Shown one piece after another: positions 47,704 through 59,459 of a stretch of 64,000 nucleotides of DNA (its first letter is position 1; every line of letters starts with the position of its first letter). The stretch is taken from assembly GCA_026168455.1 (NCBI GenBank), contig CM047431.1, forward strand, positions 46,565,466 through 46,629,465, in the 5' to 3' direction. This stretch comes from Theocolax elegans (Eukaryota > Arthropoda > Insecta > Hymenoptera > Cerocephalidae). The translations under genes were made by a program, and so were the position numbers. Under the pieces are notes generated by a model, which saw only the letters and a program-made list of their open reading frames with translations, searched no databases and was not told the origin of the DNA.

Positions 47704-47745
<42 letters not shown>

Positions 47746-47788
<43 letters not shown>

Positions 47789-47789
47789 T
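47746..47789. repeat. (CA)n/(TA)n microsatellite, 3' side of the retrotransposon
   Basis: CA units follow the poly-A tail, then TA units. They are the continuation of the tract at 42,865-42,946. Confidence 0.95.
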
Positions 47790-48317
47790 ATAATTAAGTC
47801 AAAATTAAATTCATTATTTAAGTTAATTAATACAAAATTTAACAGCATTGAATTAATTTAGAAATTCATATAATTAAGTAAGCTATTATCAAAGTGAACA
47901 GGGTGAATAGTTTTATTTACACTTCTGGAGTAATATCCGATAATCCCCTCAAATGAATTATATTATTATCCTCGCTTATGCTGAGGCGACAACTTTTATC
48001 TGAGAGAATATACACCTGTGTACTATATTTTATAGTAGAAATAAATTTATGTACTTTTACACATTTATGGAGAGCCCGTATAAATATCGATTTCATAAAG
48101 TTATCGAAAACACTAATTTCTACGATTTTCTTAAATATTTAAAGAATTTTCCACCTTTTTTAGGAGAACGCATTAGTGTATAATAAGAACGCTTAGAGAA
48201 ATTAAAAAAAAAATACGTGTATAAATATATGAAAGTTTTTTTATTTATTCTTGAACTGTTAAAAATTTTTGGTAGTGGTGCCAACTTAAATCGAGGCGCC
48301 AAAAATCATCCTCTGAA

Positions 48318-48598
48318 TTAACGTGTTCTTCAAGCAACTTTTGAGTTAAAGTCTTCTCCAAGCGATTTTTGAGTTAACGTGTTGTCCAAGTGAATTTTGA
48401 GTTAACGTGTTTTCCAAGCGATTTCTGAGTTAACATGTTCTCCAAGCGATTTCTGAGTTAACGTGTTCTCCAAGCGAATTCTGAGTTAACGTGTTTTCCA
48501 AGCGATTTTTGAGTTGACGTATTCTCCAAGCGAATTCTGAGTTAACGTGTTCTCCAAGCGAATTCTGAGTTAACGTATTTTCCAAGCGATTTCTGAGT
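48318..48598. repeat. 28-bp tandem array, right arm (10 units)
   Basis: The mirror of the left array. Going outward to inward, private variants correspond (unit with ATACGTT outermost, ACATGTT in mid-array), but one unit present here has no left partner and one left unit has no partner here. Confidence 0.95.
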
Positions 48599-48623
48599 TA
48601 GAATGTTTTTATTCGGAGGCGAC

Positions 48624-49239
48624 GGTATCATAATTTTTCTGCTCTCAACAGCCATTTTATCTATTACAGAAAAAATTGTTTCAATAGGTAAATACTGTTC
48701 CCTCGGTTTATTTATCTTATCATCTAAATTATTACTTGCTTCTTTAACAAAATTTATTTTTTTAAACTTAATAATTCCAATATTGTCTTCTCTGTTTACT
48801 CCATTCATTTCATTATTAGAAGCTATTAAACGTTTCTCACTATTCTTTTCTATTCTTAGAAGACTTTACTTAAAAATTTACTTGTGTCTTCATCCAGTTT
48901 GAATATTTCGTTTATAATTTCTATAATACAAAAAATATAATTTTTTGAATTAAAGTTATTAATCTTTTTACAGTTATAGTTTGAAATATGACTATGTGAT
49001 CTACTGATATTCTTACAAGTACCACTGGCACAAATTAAAGTTCTAACATCAAGTATTAATTTATTTGATATATCAGTATCCTGAAGGACTTCCATTACAG
49101 TATTAAATAGACAAACCATTTTTCCATGTGTTAACTTCCGTGTCTTAACTTGTGAACAATGGTTTAATTGCTTAATTACGTTAGAAAGATATGTTGAAAT
49201 TTTGTTGCATTCAATATTCTCTAGATTATTACAATTCAT
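48624..49239 (-). pseudogene. Unrecognised ORF of the split non-LTR element
   Basis: From 49,239 the minus strand reads MNCNNLENIECNKISTYLSN and on, with a shift near 48,830, into KIMIP at the GGTATC target, continuing across the foldback at 42,062. It is AT-rich and Asn/Lys/Ile-biased, with Cys/His scattered and no motif I recognise. It lies downstream of reverse transcriptase sequence, so it may belong to a second element or to an unusual extra ORF. Confidence 0.5.
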
Positions 49240-49309
49240 GGATTTACATTAAAACGGTTAGAAATGATCCAATTTTTAAGTTTCATCTTAATATTTTTTT
49301 TATTATAAG

Positions 49310-50215
49310 TTAAATTTTTAATTTATTCGGTAATTCATTATAGATACGGATATCAACAATAAAATTATTTTTATTACTTATTGTTTTTTTGAATTTAGGC
49401 ATTGTGATACTTTTATTTCTAGTGTAAGAGATTTTTGATGAAATAATCCTTTTAGATTTTTGTAATGATAAGCTATTGCTTCGAGTTTGAAAGTATTTTC
49501 CAAGTTTAACGGACAATTTATTATTAAAAAAGAATTTTTACTAACAATCTTAAGAAGCCTGATTTGAGTTCTAGATAATAAATGTAATTTATTTTTATAA
49601 GCACCTCCCCAGGCAATAATACCATAAGTTGCAAGGCTATAGTTGCAAGTGCATAGTATAAAGTAATTAAAGTTTTTGTATTTAATAGTTTAGGAAATTT
49701 GGCAAAAACATATGTAAGGTACTTAGTTTTACTCACTATGTAATCAATGTGTCTATTCCATTTCAAATTATAATCTATATTTATTCTAAGATATTTATTC
49801 AAAGATTATTGCAACTTTCAACTCTTTTTAAAATTTGATTATCAATTTTTATATTAATACTTTTAGGCACACTATCATAATAACTTCCAAAAGTTATGTA
49901 AACTGTTTTGCTAACATTCAAAGATAATTTATTGAAAGCAAGCCAATTCGATACATGTTTAAGGTATATATTCATTTTCTCTTCTGCTAAAGACCACGTA
50001 TTTTCAATAGATAGTACAACAGTATCACCAGCATAAGCAACCATGTTTTCTGAATACAAATTTTTTAATATATCATTAATGTATAAAAGGAATAAATTGA
50101 TTCTAAAATCGTTCCCTGCGGAACCCTTGTTGTTACAAGTGTCACACTTTAGTCTCACTTTTAATATTTTTTAATTTCACTATCTGTTTTTTATTAAATA
50201 AATGACTGAATCAGC
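49310..50215 (-). pseudogene. Reverse transcriptase fragment of a non-LTR element
   Basis: Minus-strand blocks read KKQIVKLKNIKSETK, VPQGTIL, LLYINDILKNLYSENM, AYAGDTVVL (the catalytic YADD aligned as YAGD), NKLSLNVSKTVYITFG, the thumb-like NYNLKWNRHIDYIVSKTKYL and a C-terminal RIYNELPNKLKI. Frame shifts occur near 50,105 and 49,800. The 5' half (endonuclease, first RT blocks) is missing, as in 5'-truncated LINEs. The style is that of jockey/CR1-like elements, but the clade is not certain. The D-to-G change would abolish activity. Confidence 0.8.
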
Positions 50216-50504
50216 TTAAGTGCATACTCTTCAAATGTGTTTGCACGCATATATTAATATCGAAACATTTGATATAAATTATAAATATAGATTAATAATT
50301 ACGAGAAAGCAGCGACGGCAGTAAGTTGACCCACCTGCAGACGCGTAATCAAGTGCGGTCTTATCATATGCCACCGAGTAGTAAAATAATTTTTATCATT
50401 TGATTAATTTAATTGAAACCTATATGCATAATAATGAATGTTATACAAATTATTATATAAAAGTACATTACCATTAAAGATCCTTGTGCTAAGTTTAGGC
50501 AGGG
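50216..50504. other. AT-rich spacer
   Basis: No supported feature between the LINE fragment and the next coding remnant. Confidence 0.4.
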
Positions 50505-50997
50505 AAAACGGTTGTAGCATTCATGTACAGAGTATTCTTTTGTCTCAGCAAAGTTTGTCGAGATGTATAAGAAGATTTCCATTTATCGAGCACTATATTT
50601 TCCGGAAAAATATGTTCTGATAACCACAATAAGTCTGAATCGTCATCTTCAGTCGAGTTTTCTATAAAAAAGGATCAACCGCAGTTGTCTAGCTTTGACT
50701 GTCAATAATCCAGTTTCTCTTAACCTTTTTTTTTGAATAATGGAAATGCTCATGTAAAGTTCCAGACGGATTGATCCTACATTTATTAACAGTTTGAAAT
50801 GGTACATAATAAGTTTCTTTGTTTTCTCCTGGAAATAATTCAATAATACATTCAAATAATTCTTTAAAACGAGCAGATTTATAACAAATTTATTTAGGCA
50901 TTCTTTTATCAATATTGTACTCCTTCTGCTGAACTAGTAAACACGATCAAAACCGGATTATTTTCATGTTTAGATGGCCATTTTTCACGATTCTGAA
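50505..50997 (-). pseudogene. Unidentified broken coding region with splice-like signals
   Basis: Three coding-like minus-strand blocks follow one another: NREKWPSKHENNPVLIVFTS after the acceptor GCTTGTTTCAG (50,997 down); YKSARFKELFECIIELFPGE, GTLHEHFHYSKKKVKRNWII (about 50,910-50,690); and, after the acceptor CTTTTTTATAG, ENSTEDDDSDLLWLSEHIFP through VLDKWKSSYTSRQTLLRQKN to a stop near 50,505. Stops and phase breaks separate them. The acidic DDDSDLLWL, VLDKWK style resembles proteins common in hymenopteran transposons or domesticated genes, but I cannot name it. Confidence 0.45.
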
Positions 50998-51889
50998 ACA
51001 AGCATTAGTCATGATTGATATGCAATTAAAAACACATAAATAAAAATTTATTATGCTCATCACAATCTTTTCAAGATATGCCTATTATAACTTTAATACT
51101 GAATAATTGAATAATACATAAAATATAAATCATACACAATTGATTTTGGATAATATGCAATTTTGAGGTTAGGTTTTCCGAAAAGCTAAAACGGCATGGA
51201 AAGCACGGAAAACGATTGATTTCACTCGTAATTTTTCTATTAGTTGCACTTAATTAAAGAAGTAACTGAATTATAATTCTTTCTTCTCTCAATTACCAAG
51301 AAAGTGCCGACACGGACATATCTACTAGTGTAAAGTTTGACACACTCAAATCGTGCTATACGATTGGACTTTGTACGTTGCGTCGAATGAATGATAATAT
51401 GAAAACTAGAGTGAGAGAGAGCCCGCGAACCCTTCAATAACAAAGTCAGCCAGCACGAAAATCCGAATCTATCGATATCGTAAATAAACAGGTTAACAGC
51501 CCACAAACATTGATGATATTTTTCTTTCTTGTTATAAAATCTATTATCTTGCTTGTGAGAATTTTGCTTACCTCCTCCATTATCGCTGTAATAAATATTG
51601 CATTGATGGAATAACATAAAAGTACATATTACAAAAAGATTATAGATTTTATGTACATACCAATACTCTATGTATTTGTTTAAATTTTATAATTTAAACA
51701 AATTATGAAATATAAATTAATGTTATAAATATCCCGATGTTAGAACTTGTTCAACTTTTGCCGAAATATCTTTAGAAACAAGAGTGAAGTTGTGTTTTAT
51801 ATCCATACAATTTTTATTAGTATAATTGTATTACACATTATGTAATAATGTACTTACTTTACCTTTTATTTCTCAAAGAAATCTTGAGC
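50998..51889. other. Sequence without a supported gene
   Basis: On the minus strand ATGGAGGAG/GTAAGC near 51,580 could be a first-exon start with a donor. A 125-residue frame (51,240-51,617) covers it, but reads through the donor and has no domain. No repeats were noticed. Confidence 0.35.
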
Positions 51890-52337
51890 GAGAGCCGCGT
51901 ACATGGGTAGAGCTCCCGACTCTCATACCGAGGGTCGTGGGTTCGATCCCAGACGTGTACCTCTGAAAATTTTTTCATGTGCATTTTTCGAACACCGCGA
52001 CTCAGTGGCCCGGCGTGTCACTATAATGTGATGCCAGTTCGGGTGCACGTGCGTTTCGTGCACTTGTCAGTTGTCAGTGCATGAGAGGCACGGGCATCTG
52101 AACTATAGGAAACGTTAGGGACGCGAAGATGTAAAGAGGATCGCGGTGGTTCCATCGGGAGGACAGGAAACTGTAATTATTAGACTGATTACAGTGACCG
52201 ATGATATCTTCCGATGGACACAAGCACCACTGTTTCAACTACATGTGCTTTGTTTACAGACACACCGTTCACCTCCGTCGCTGATTAGCCCTGGTAGCAT
52301 AAATAGAGCGACGTTAAATAACAAAAAAAAAAAAAAA
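51890..52337 (+). mobile_element. tRNA-derived SINE
   Basis: The 5' part (51,890-51,961) has a decayed D-arm/A-box region, then CTCTCATACCGAGGGTCG and a clear B box GTGGGTTCGATCCCA, resembling a Met/Ile-type tRNA. An unrelated body of about 370 bp ends in GACGTTAAATAAC and a poly-A tail (about 15 A, 52,323-52,337). Flanking AAATCTTGAGC (51,879-51,889) and AAATTTTGAGC (52,335-52,345) look like an 11-bp target duplication with one difference. Non-coding; it would be moved by a LINE. Confidence 0.85.
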
Positions 52338-52699
52338 TTTTGAGCCGTGATGTGTACGAAGTAAGAGTCGGCGGCGATTAGTTTCAGTTGATCACGAAAA
52401 CACATTCAGATTCGTGGTGGGTAAAATTTATAGTGCAGTATAGTAAAATATTCTAAATAGTTTACAAAATGTCTCATACCATACTACATTTTTAATTTTA
52501 TTAATAAGCTAATTATAACCAATCAGGAGTATTTACCTAACAGTATAATAAAAATTGTTAAGCTGGTTTTTAACATTTATTTTACAAATTGTAATAATGA
52601 AACAAAATTTGGATAAAAATTCTATAACCTACAAAAACGCAGCGATTTACCGTATTTTTTAGGGTAATTTTTTAAGAATATTTTATCTGTGTACTGTTA

Positions 52700-54075
52700 T
52701 AAAATTTCAGCCTATTCGATGCAATGGTTCCTGGGATATCCTGCGGTAAGTCCATTACACTCTAAACCCTAATCTGTAAAAATCGACGTTAGAATGTTTA
52801 AATTCGTGATTTTACAGTTTATGAAAAGGTTAAAATCATAAAATTACACTTTGCAGTAGGTAAAATACATAATTTACACTTTAAGCAATGGAAATTGTGA
52901 TATTTACAGATTTGAAATGTGTAAAATATGAAATTTACAACAGTGAAAAGTGCGAAGATTCGGCGACTAAATATAAAACTGTAAATTCAAGATTTTACAT
53001 TTACTAAAAGAGTAAAATGGTAGAATAACACATCTGAAAAGTGCAAATTGTAAAAGTTAAATGTTTCAAAAGCGTAAGATGTAATAGAAGGAAAAAAATA
53101 GAATTTAACTCTCCCTAGTAGAAATTGAGCATTTTAAGGTTAGGCAAAATTTGTAATTTGATCATATTAGGATCATATTTTGAGCATTTTATGCTAATTC
53201 GTCACTTTCTGGCTTAAAAACCATTTCAATTATGCTCAAAATTCTATTAGGGATTTTATAAAGGTTAAAAGTGCTCATCTTACGATTTGGAAAGTGTAAA
53301 TATAGAAAATAACGATTTGAAAAACTGTAAAATCTCGTGCATTGATTTAAATCTATAAATATTAGATTTTCAACTTCTTGGAAAGAAGAAAATAATAAAA
53401 GTTTATTTATATACAATAGAATATAAGTAGAGGGTTTTAATTAGAAGAATTATAACCTAAATTAATATTTAGGTTATTGCGAAAACGATTCTTATACACC
53501 ACAAATATATTTAAATATAGTTAAATTCTATTTTCTTCCTTCTATTACATCTTACGCTTTTGAAACATTTAATTTTTACAATTTGCACTTTTCAGATGTG
53601 TTATTCTACCATTTTACTCTTTTGGTGAATGTAAAATCTTGAATTTACAGTTTTGTATTTAGTCGCCGAATCTTCGCACTTTTCACTGCTGTAAATTTCA
53701 TATTTTACACATTTCAAATCTGTAAATATCACAATTTCCATTGCTTAAAGTGTAAATTATGTATTTTACCTACTGCAAAGTGTAATTTTATGATTTTAAC
53801 CTTTTCATAAACTGTAAAATCACGAATTTAAACATTCTAACGTCGATTTTTACAGATTAGGGTTTAGAGTGTATGGAAAAAAATCAGAGTACGGAGTCTC
53901 AGAATTAATTAAAATAGTTATTTGACATAAATTGGCCAAAATATTTTAAATAAAAGTTAATAATAATACAAATTGTTTAAAAAGTTAAGAAATGTTTTTG
54001 ATTGTTATGAACAAAATTATTAATTGTTATTGAATAACTTTTTTTTCAATTTTAACACTGGCTAGTCCCTTTAAA
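52700..54075. repeat. Inverted copy of the 40.9-41.2 kb repeat
   Basis: The flanks outside 52,758-53,871 match 40,918-41,190 in reverse (CCTATTCGATGCAATGG, GGTAAGTCCAT, then GGAAAAAAATCAG to CACTGGCTAGTCCCTTTAAA). Divergence is greater than within the direct duplications, so the two are older paralogous repeat copies. Confidence 0.8.
52758..53871. mobile_element. TA-target palindromic MITE (CACTCTAAACCC ends)
   Basis: TA at 52,756-52,757 and 53,872-53,873 flank CACTCTAAACCCTAATCTG and its mirror. The arms (about 355 bp) are nearly perfect inverted copies to about 53,110 and from 53,520. The centre is AT-rich. The related repeat at 41.13 kb reads straight through the site (AGTCCATTATCG), giving an empty site with one TA. 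No transposase. Confidence 0.93.
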
Positions 54076-54821
54076 TATTATAAGGAACGAATCAATCGTC
54101 ATCTTTCATCCAAAGTTAAACTGAACATTACTTTTGTAACTTTGTATTTAACGTTAAGTTTAATACGATCAAACGCAATTATCGGTCAAATTGCAGAAGA
54201 TATATGCATAACTATTGTTACCGTGAAAATAAAAGATAAAGAAAATTCACGTATCGTGAATATTTAAAGCGTGGAGGACGCGAAACCACCACTAATAACG
54301 AGGAGCGTCTCTTCTGCCGGCCTTGCCCGTCTTCCGTCTTTATCCCGCAGTGGTGAAAAGCGTCGCGAGGGTTGGCGTATTGTTGTTGGGCCCTCGACGG
54401 TAATGAAAAGAACTTGAAACTCAGTGTTTCTGTGGTACAGGATCTTCCCTTTTTAATTCTCCCTTTTTCCCGGGTTTCTCTTTCTCCCTCTTTCTTTCTC
54501 TACCTGAACGTTCTTCTCGACGTACCACCCCCCCCTTTCTTACATTGATGCGGGCGTGCCCTTTGCCCTTTCGTTTCAATTTATCCCTCGTCTTTCTTTT
54601 TCTTTTATTTCTCTTATTTACTACTTATGCTCCTTTTTACGCCTTTTTTCATTTGTTGGTGTCTTTGGATTTCTTCTTTCTTTCCTTTCTTCTTTTCTTT
54701 TAACCTTTCGTATTTTTATCTCTATATCGTTTGCTCTTTTGTTTTCCTTATTAAACGAAATATAAATGAAAAATTTATCCTCTCATTGGCTCGTGCGTTT
54801 GTATACGTATACATATAAGAC
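54076..54821. other. GC-richer then pyrimidine-rich stretch
   Basis: At 54,270-54,440 a GC-richer block (GCCGGCCTTGCCCGTC...) is followed by a long pyrimidine-rich run (54,440-54,760), whose reading frames are low-complexity Phe/Leu/Ser. Possibly a UTR or conserved non-coding region; no exon supported. Confidence 0.4.
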
Positions 54822-56066
54822 AGACCAGTGAAATTCGGACAAACCCTGCGCAACTATGTCACCGATTTCATTACCAATAATATTTCTAAAAGAAATTGCA
54901 AAAAACTGCCTGAGCCAAATTTTCAGACCCCTAAAAGCCTCTGGCTTTGAGTTAGAATTTTTCAAAGGCCCAAAAATCGCTAAAATTAGGATATTTTCAG
55001 AAAACTCTTCTCAGTTTACTTTTAAATATTTGTTAACTAACTCTTTGATCGCTCTGTTTTTTCACTATCTAACAAGAAGCGTAGCTCAGATTAGTATATA
55101 AATATCATGTAGGCCATTGTATAAATCTAAGTATAAATTTAAAATTTTGCATTTTTACAAATGTCTTTGAATACTTACCATTTCTCTTGATTTAAAGATT
55201 CTGAGGCTTTAAAGGCGCAAAACATTTCCTCTTGTCAAGAGGTTGCGATTTATCGGTAGGTTTTTCAAATCGATTGATTAGATTTTGAGATATATCCCTT
55301 AGAAGAAGCTCTTTTCTTCAAAATCGCCAAGTTTGTACCACTACAAAAAAACTCTACGAATTTAATGGGCTGCAATTTACAGAAAATACTCTTTAATGGG
55401 GTGCCAAAGCCAAGTTTTATCCTTCCTAACTTACCGACCTCGAAAATTACAAAAAATTAATTATAATTAAAAAGAAAGTTAATTTACGTAAATCTAGAAG
55501 TACAATCTCCTTTCTTTATTAATAATCTATCTGTCTTTAAAATTTGAAGAAAAAATATTCAATTCTTTTTTAGGTGAAAACCCTTACCAAAAATCTTGAC
55601 ACGCCGTATAATTAATCGAGCTTATTGCACCATTGCTGCTTATTACCTCAAATTGCACGAAATTATCATAAATTTTGGTAAGGGATTACTCGAAAAACCG
55701 ATCGATATATTTGCTTCAAATTTCGAGGCGGTGGGTTTATTCAAGAAGGAGTAATAAACACTCACAAAGAGGTGGTGGGTGGACACCATAAAAACCCGAA
55801 GAGGGTATATGGTAGGAGGTGCCAAAACGGGGTACAAAACAGAAATAAAAAAATAATAATATTAAAAAGCTAACTTAGGAAAGCTTTCTAAAAACAGCCT
55901 AATTTTAGCGATTTTTAAAACTTTGAAAAATTCTAACTCGAAGCCAGTGATCTCTAGGAGTCTAAAAATTTGCCTCGGGCAGTTTTTTTTAAGTGCTTTT
56001 AGAAAAAAAAATTGGCGATAAAATCGGTGACATGGTCGCCCAGGGTTTTTCGAATTCTACTGGCCT
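54822..56066. mobile_element. Palindromic DNA element, superfamily unknown
   Basis: AGACCAGTGAAATTCGGACA on the left is mirrored by TTCGAATTCTACTGGCCT on the right. Arms include CTATGTCACCGATTT/AAATCGGTGACATGG, CCTGAGCCAAATTTT/AAAATTTGCCTCGGGC and AAAATCGCTAAAATTAGG and its mirror. The arms are diverged (clear mismatches), so it is older than the other palindromes. Frames at 54,856-55,101 and 55,643-55,837 are not recognisable. Confidence 0.75.
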
Positions 56067-58674
56067 AACTTCATATATATATATATATTAATGTTTTTGT
56101 TCAATCTTTCGATGTTCCAACACAGAAAATAGAAAAAGGAAATAGCTAAACCAATGGAAAGATATAATAAAAAAAGATAACTATTTTTCATCAAAAGATT
56201 TCCATGTGAATACGATTGATCAAGTCAACTATAAGTATATATATAAGCGCTAAGTTGTCTATCACCAAAATATCGTTAATTAATATGAGGGTTGCCAGAT
56301 AGAATTCTATTTTCTTTGTCGCACTTGCACATAATGACTTCATTTGCATAAGATATGGATATATAGACTGATTCGTAATTGACTGTAACTAACTTAAAAT
56401 ATTAATTCGTCATTATAATGCCTATCTATATATTATTTATCAATGTATTGGAATATTATCAAAATGTAACTATTGTATATTCAATAGAAAATTATTTTGT
56501 TTATAATAATTCAATAAAAAACTATTAAAAAAATATTAAAAAAAAAAAATTTTAATATAATAAAAAACATACCGTTTCTGCGTAAGTTGGCACACTATAC
56601 TCACATGGATCACCGCTTGTATATTTCAGCAAATGTATTTAATTGGTTTAACTATTTACATTTAGCAAACAAGCTCTCGCTATATTTTGGCTATTTTGTT
56701 ATTTCACGTGAGGATTACATCCTTTAAATTTATGACACATGCTTGCAGAACATAAAGAACCAGGTTAATTTTTTTAAGATATTGTAAAATAATGTATGGA
56801 TCTTTACGAACTGGCATATACGTCTATTCAAGTCGACAATATATCTGCTCGCTGCAAAACGTAAATCGAATTAATTTGTATAATTATTTGCTTATTTATA
56901 GTAAGAATTATCTCAAAGAATCGCTGTAAATTATAAATATAACTACTCTCACATGATATTTTTAACCATATGTAATATTATTACCAATGTTTATTTTCAC
57001 CTATACCTCATTTTCCTCTGATATACTGTCACATAATCAAGTATAACCGATGATATATTATTCTTTACCTGCACATACCTTGAGCTATTTATTTGACATA
57101 ATATTATAATACGTATATGTTCTTTGTTTGTAACAAGATTCTGTCGCTTAAAATTGCTTTTCTTGACTTCATTTGCATCGGCTATTTTCGTATATTGAAT
57201 TATAATCAGCAATTGATAAAGTTAACAAAGAATCAGATTATTATATTTATTTATATACTCTACTATAAATTTCTACTTATATAATAGTAAATGAGACATT
57301 TGACGTTGTAGTGAATAATCAAAGTTATATATTTATATACATATATACATACACACCCACAAATGTATACATATGTAGAATAATATTTTTACGTTTCTTA
57401 ATACAACATTCTTGTCTCAAGTATATTTTTTTATGGTACTACAAAATATATCATCATTTAAAATCCAAAATTAGAACAACACCTTTTTTATTATATTTGC
57501 AATGGCAATAATTTTTACACCTTTCCTTAAGATTACAATCTATGTTAGGTACTAAATTATTTAGTGTTAGCCACACACTTGATACTATAATTCATTGCTT
57601 TGCAGAATGATCGTCAAAAATTTTGTTTCTAAAGAGAGCCATGCCTCTTTTGGAATAATTATTTCCGTTTTGCGTGTTTAAATTACATGCCCCCTCAATC
57701 GTATATCAATGTTAATACAGGTGTACGCATCAGATTTTAATATTTTTTTTTTATCTAAATTAAATTATACTTTTCCCAAATGCGAATAACAAGTTATGTA
57801 GTAGTATTTACTTAATTATCTATTGTTTTGAGCAATTCGATGACAATTGGCGGTTGGTGTGACGGTCTCTGAAAACATTTCTCATAGCTAATTTAATCAG
57901 TTGGATGTGGAACACTGTCACGAGAGCAGTACAATAGACCGGTGGAGAGAATCAAAAATCGATTTGTAATCTTATCGGGAAAGTGAAATTGCTCGACACA
58001 AGGTGATTATATACACTATTATTATATTAAATAAAAGATAATTATTGGTTTATTCTTTATATGATCGCTATCGATGACAATACATCTTACTTTATATTCT
58101 TGAAAGGAATTAAGTTATAATTTATTCTATGAAATTATGAAATTATAACACTGTTTAGTAAATTTATTAAATAAGAAAAATTATAATCTATTATATAGAT
58201 ACAGTTTGCGTATGCACGAACATGTAACGCGACTGCATTAGTTACGTATTTTAGTATTACATATGACTCGTTTTATTTCATTTTACTGTTGTAATAGTAA
58301 ATAATGGTAAAAAATATTTTATAATTTATTCTTTGTCGTAGAGCAAACTGTAAACATTGCGATACACCTATCACGTTAAAACACATTTGCGAATGCAGTA
58401 AAATCGGTACAAAGCTGTACATGTATATAAAAGTGAAAAAAATGGAGGATGGAGGGAGAACGAAATCCCACGCGTCCTCACGGTTTTCGCTTACGTCCTA
58501 TGCCATTTCCTCGTTCTCTATCACAGCTCGGCCTCTTGTTTTAATCACAACGCCACAAAGTACGCCATTGTCCTCGGGGTATCGGTCCGAGAAAGCATCC
58601 ATCCACTGCGGTACACACAACTATTTGCGCTCGTGCATTGTAAACCCTACTCCTCTTCGAATCTTCTTTTTTTT

Positions 58675-58708
<34 letters not shown>

Positions 58709-59450
58709 CTTCTTTCCACGTGTATGCACTAAAGTGAAGTTTTGGTCTTGAGATTCTTTTTTTTTCCAACCAGACTGTTTCACTCGCCTAATGATAACAC
58801 ATCGTTTCACCACTCTATCGATTGTTTCTACTTCGTTTTTTTCTCCAGTTACGATTTGATTCGGTTAAAACTATAAAAAGATCGCATCGTGCAATTCTAA
58901 TCGAAATTTTACTTTTGAGTTCACGGATAATAGATGACGTACATTTACTTTGGCAGAAATATAATTGTGTAACAAAAATAGTAGGTTAATTGTAAAAATA
59001 AGATGATAAGTACGCGTTGAGAGGTGATCCTAATTTCGAATGATTATCGAGAAATTTATACTAATTGACGAATCAGTAAGTCGTCAAGAGAATTCGAAGT
59101 TTTACGTTTGAAAATAGCAATACTTTAATTAATCAATTTCCCAAAATATAATTACATGCACGTGAAAGAAATAAAGTACGATTCATAATGTTAAGTTGAT
59201 ATTTCTGTATTTTTCTATATATAATCGTCGAAATTTAGTGAAATTTTATGACTCCTTCGATTATCGAATATACAGAATATGTAAAAATAGGATATAATAT
59301 GCAGCTAGAGCATTAAAATGTAACATTTAATCATTTTCTATTCACTTATTTTATTTATTTAATTTATTCAAACAATACTAAATCCTAGGCTATAAGTTTG
59401 TGTTTTATTTATTTGAATACAAATTTAAATATTAAATAAATAATGATAAG
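56067..59450. other. AT-rich stretch with no supported gene
   Basis: This is the longest stretch without recognised repeats. It contains a (CT)n tract at 58,678-58,706 within a slightly GC-richer block (58,430-58,740), TA-rich runs and only short frames. No splice-bounded coding, RNA gene or inverted repeat could be supported. Confidence 0.45.
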
Positions 59451-59459
59451 GGGGAGTGC

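Larger units (their letters stand above)
42947..47745 (+). mobile_element. R1-clade non-LTR retrotransposon (Mino/Waldo type) in (CA)n
   Basis: A 4.8-kb unit with a short 5' UTR beginning CCGTGCCGGGTTTGC, a gag-like ORF1 with CCHC knuckles, ORF2 with an AP endonuclease, reverse transcriptase and a C-terminal zinc-knuckle, a 3' UTR (47,518-47,703) and about 42 A residues (47,704-47,745). CA repeats lie on both sides. R1-clade elements are known to be target-specific, and some families (Mino, Waldo) insert into AC-type microsatellites; the sequence fits that group. High GC relative to the surroundings supports a foreign, mobile origin. It appears full length, with the coding frames broken by single-base shifts. 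Confidence 0.95.
42069..48623. mobile_element. FB-like foldback element with 28-bp arrays, split by a retrotransposon
   Basis: Inverted termini GTCGCCTCCGAATAAAAAC (42,069 and the mirror ending 48,623) lead into ten-unit tandem arrays, then homologous arms to about 42,665 and from about 48,030. Each arm also contains the 60-residue frame beginning MAPRFKLAPLPK (42,390-42,572 plus; 48,120-48,302 minus), which is probably not a real gene. The loop is anonymous AT-rich DNA that contained a (CA)n tract. Without the R1 insert the element is about 1.75 kb. Tandem repeats within long inverted arms are the hallmark of Drosophila FB-type elements. The 6-bp target duplication is GGTATC. Confidence 0.85.
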
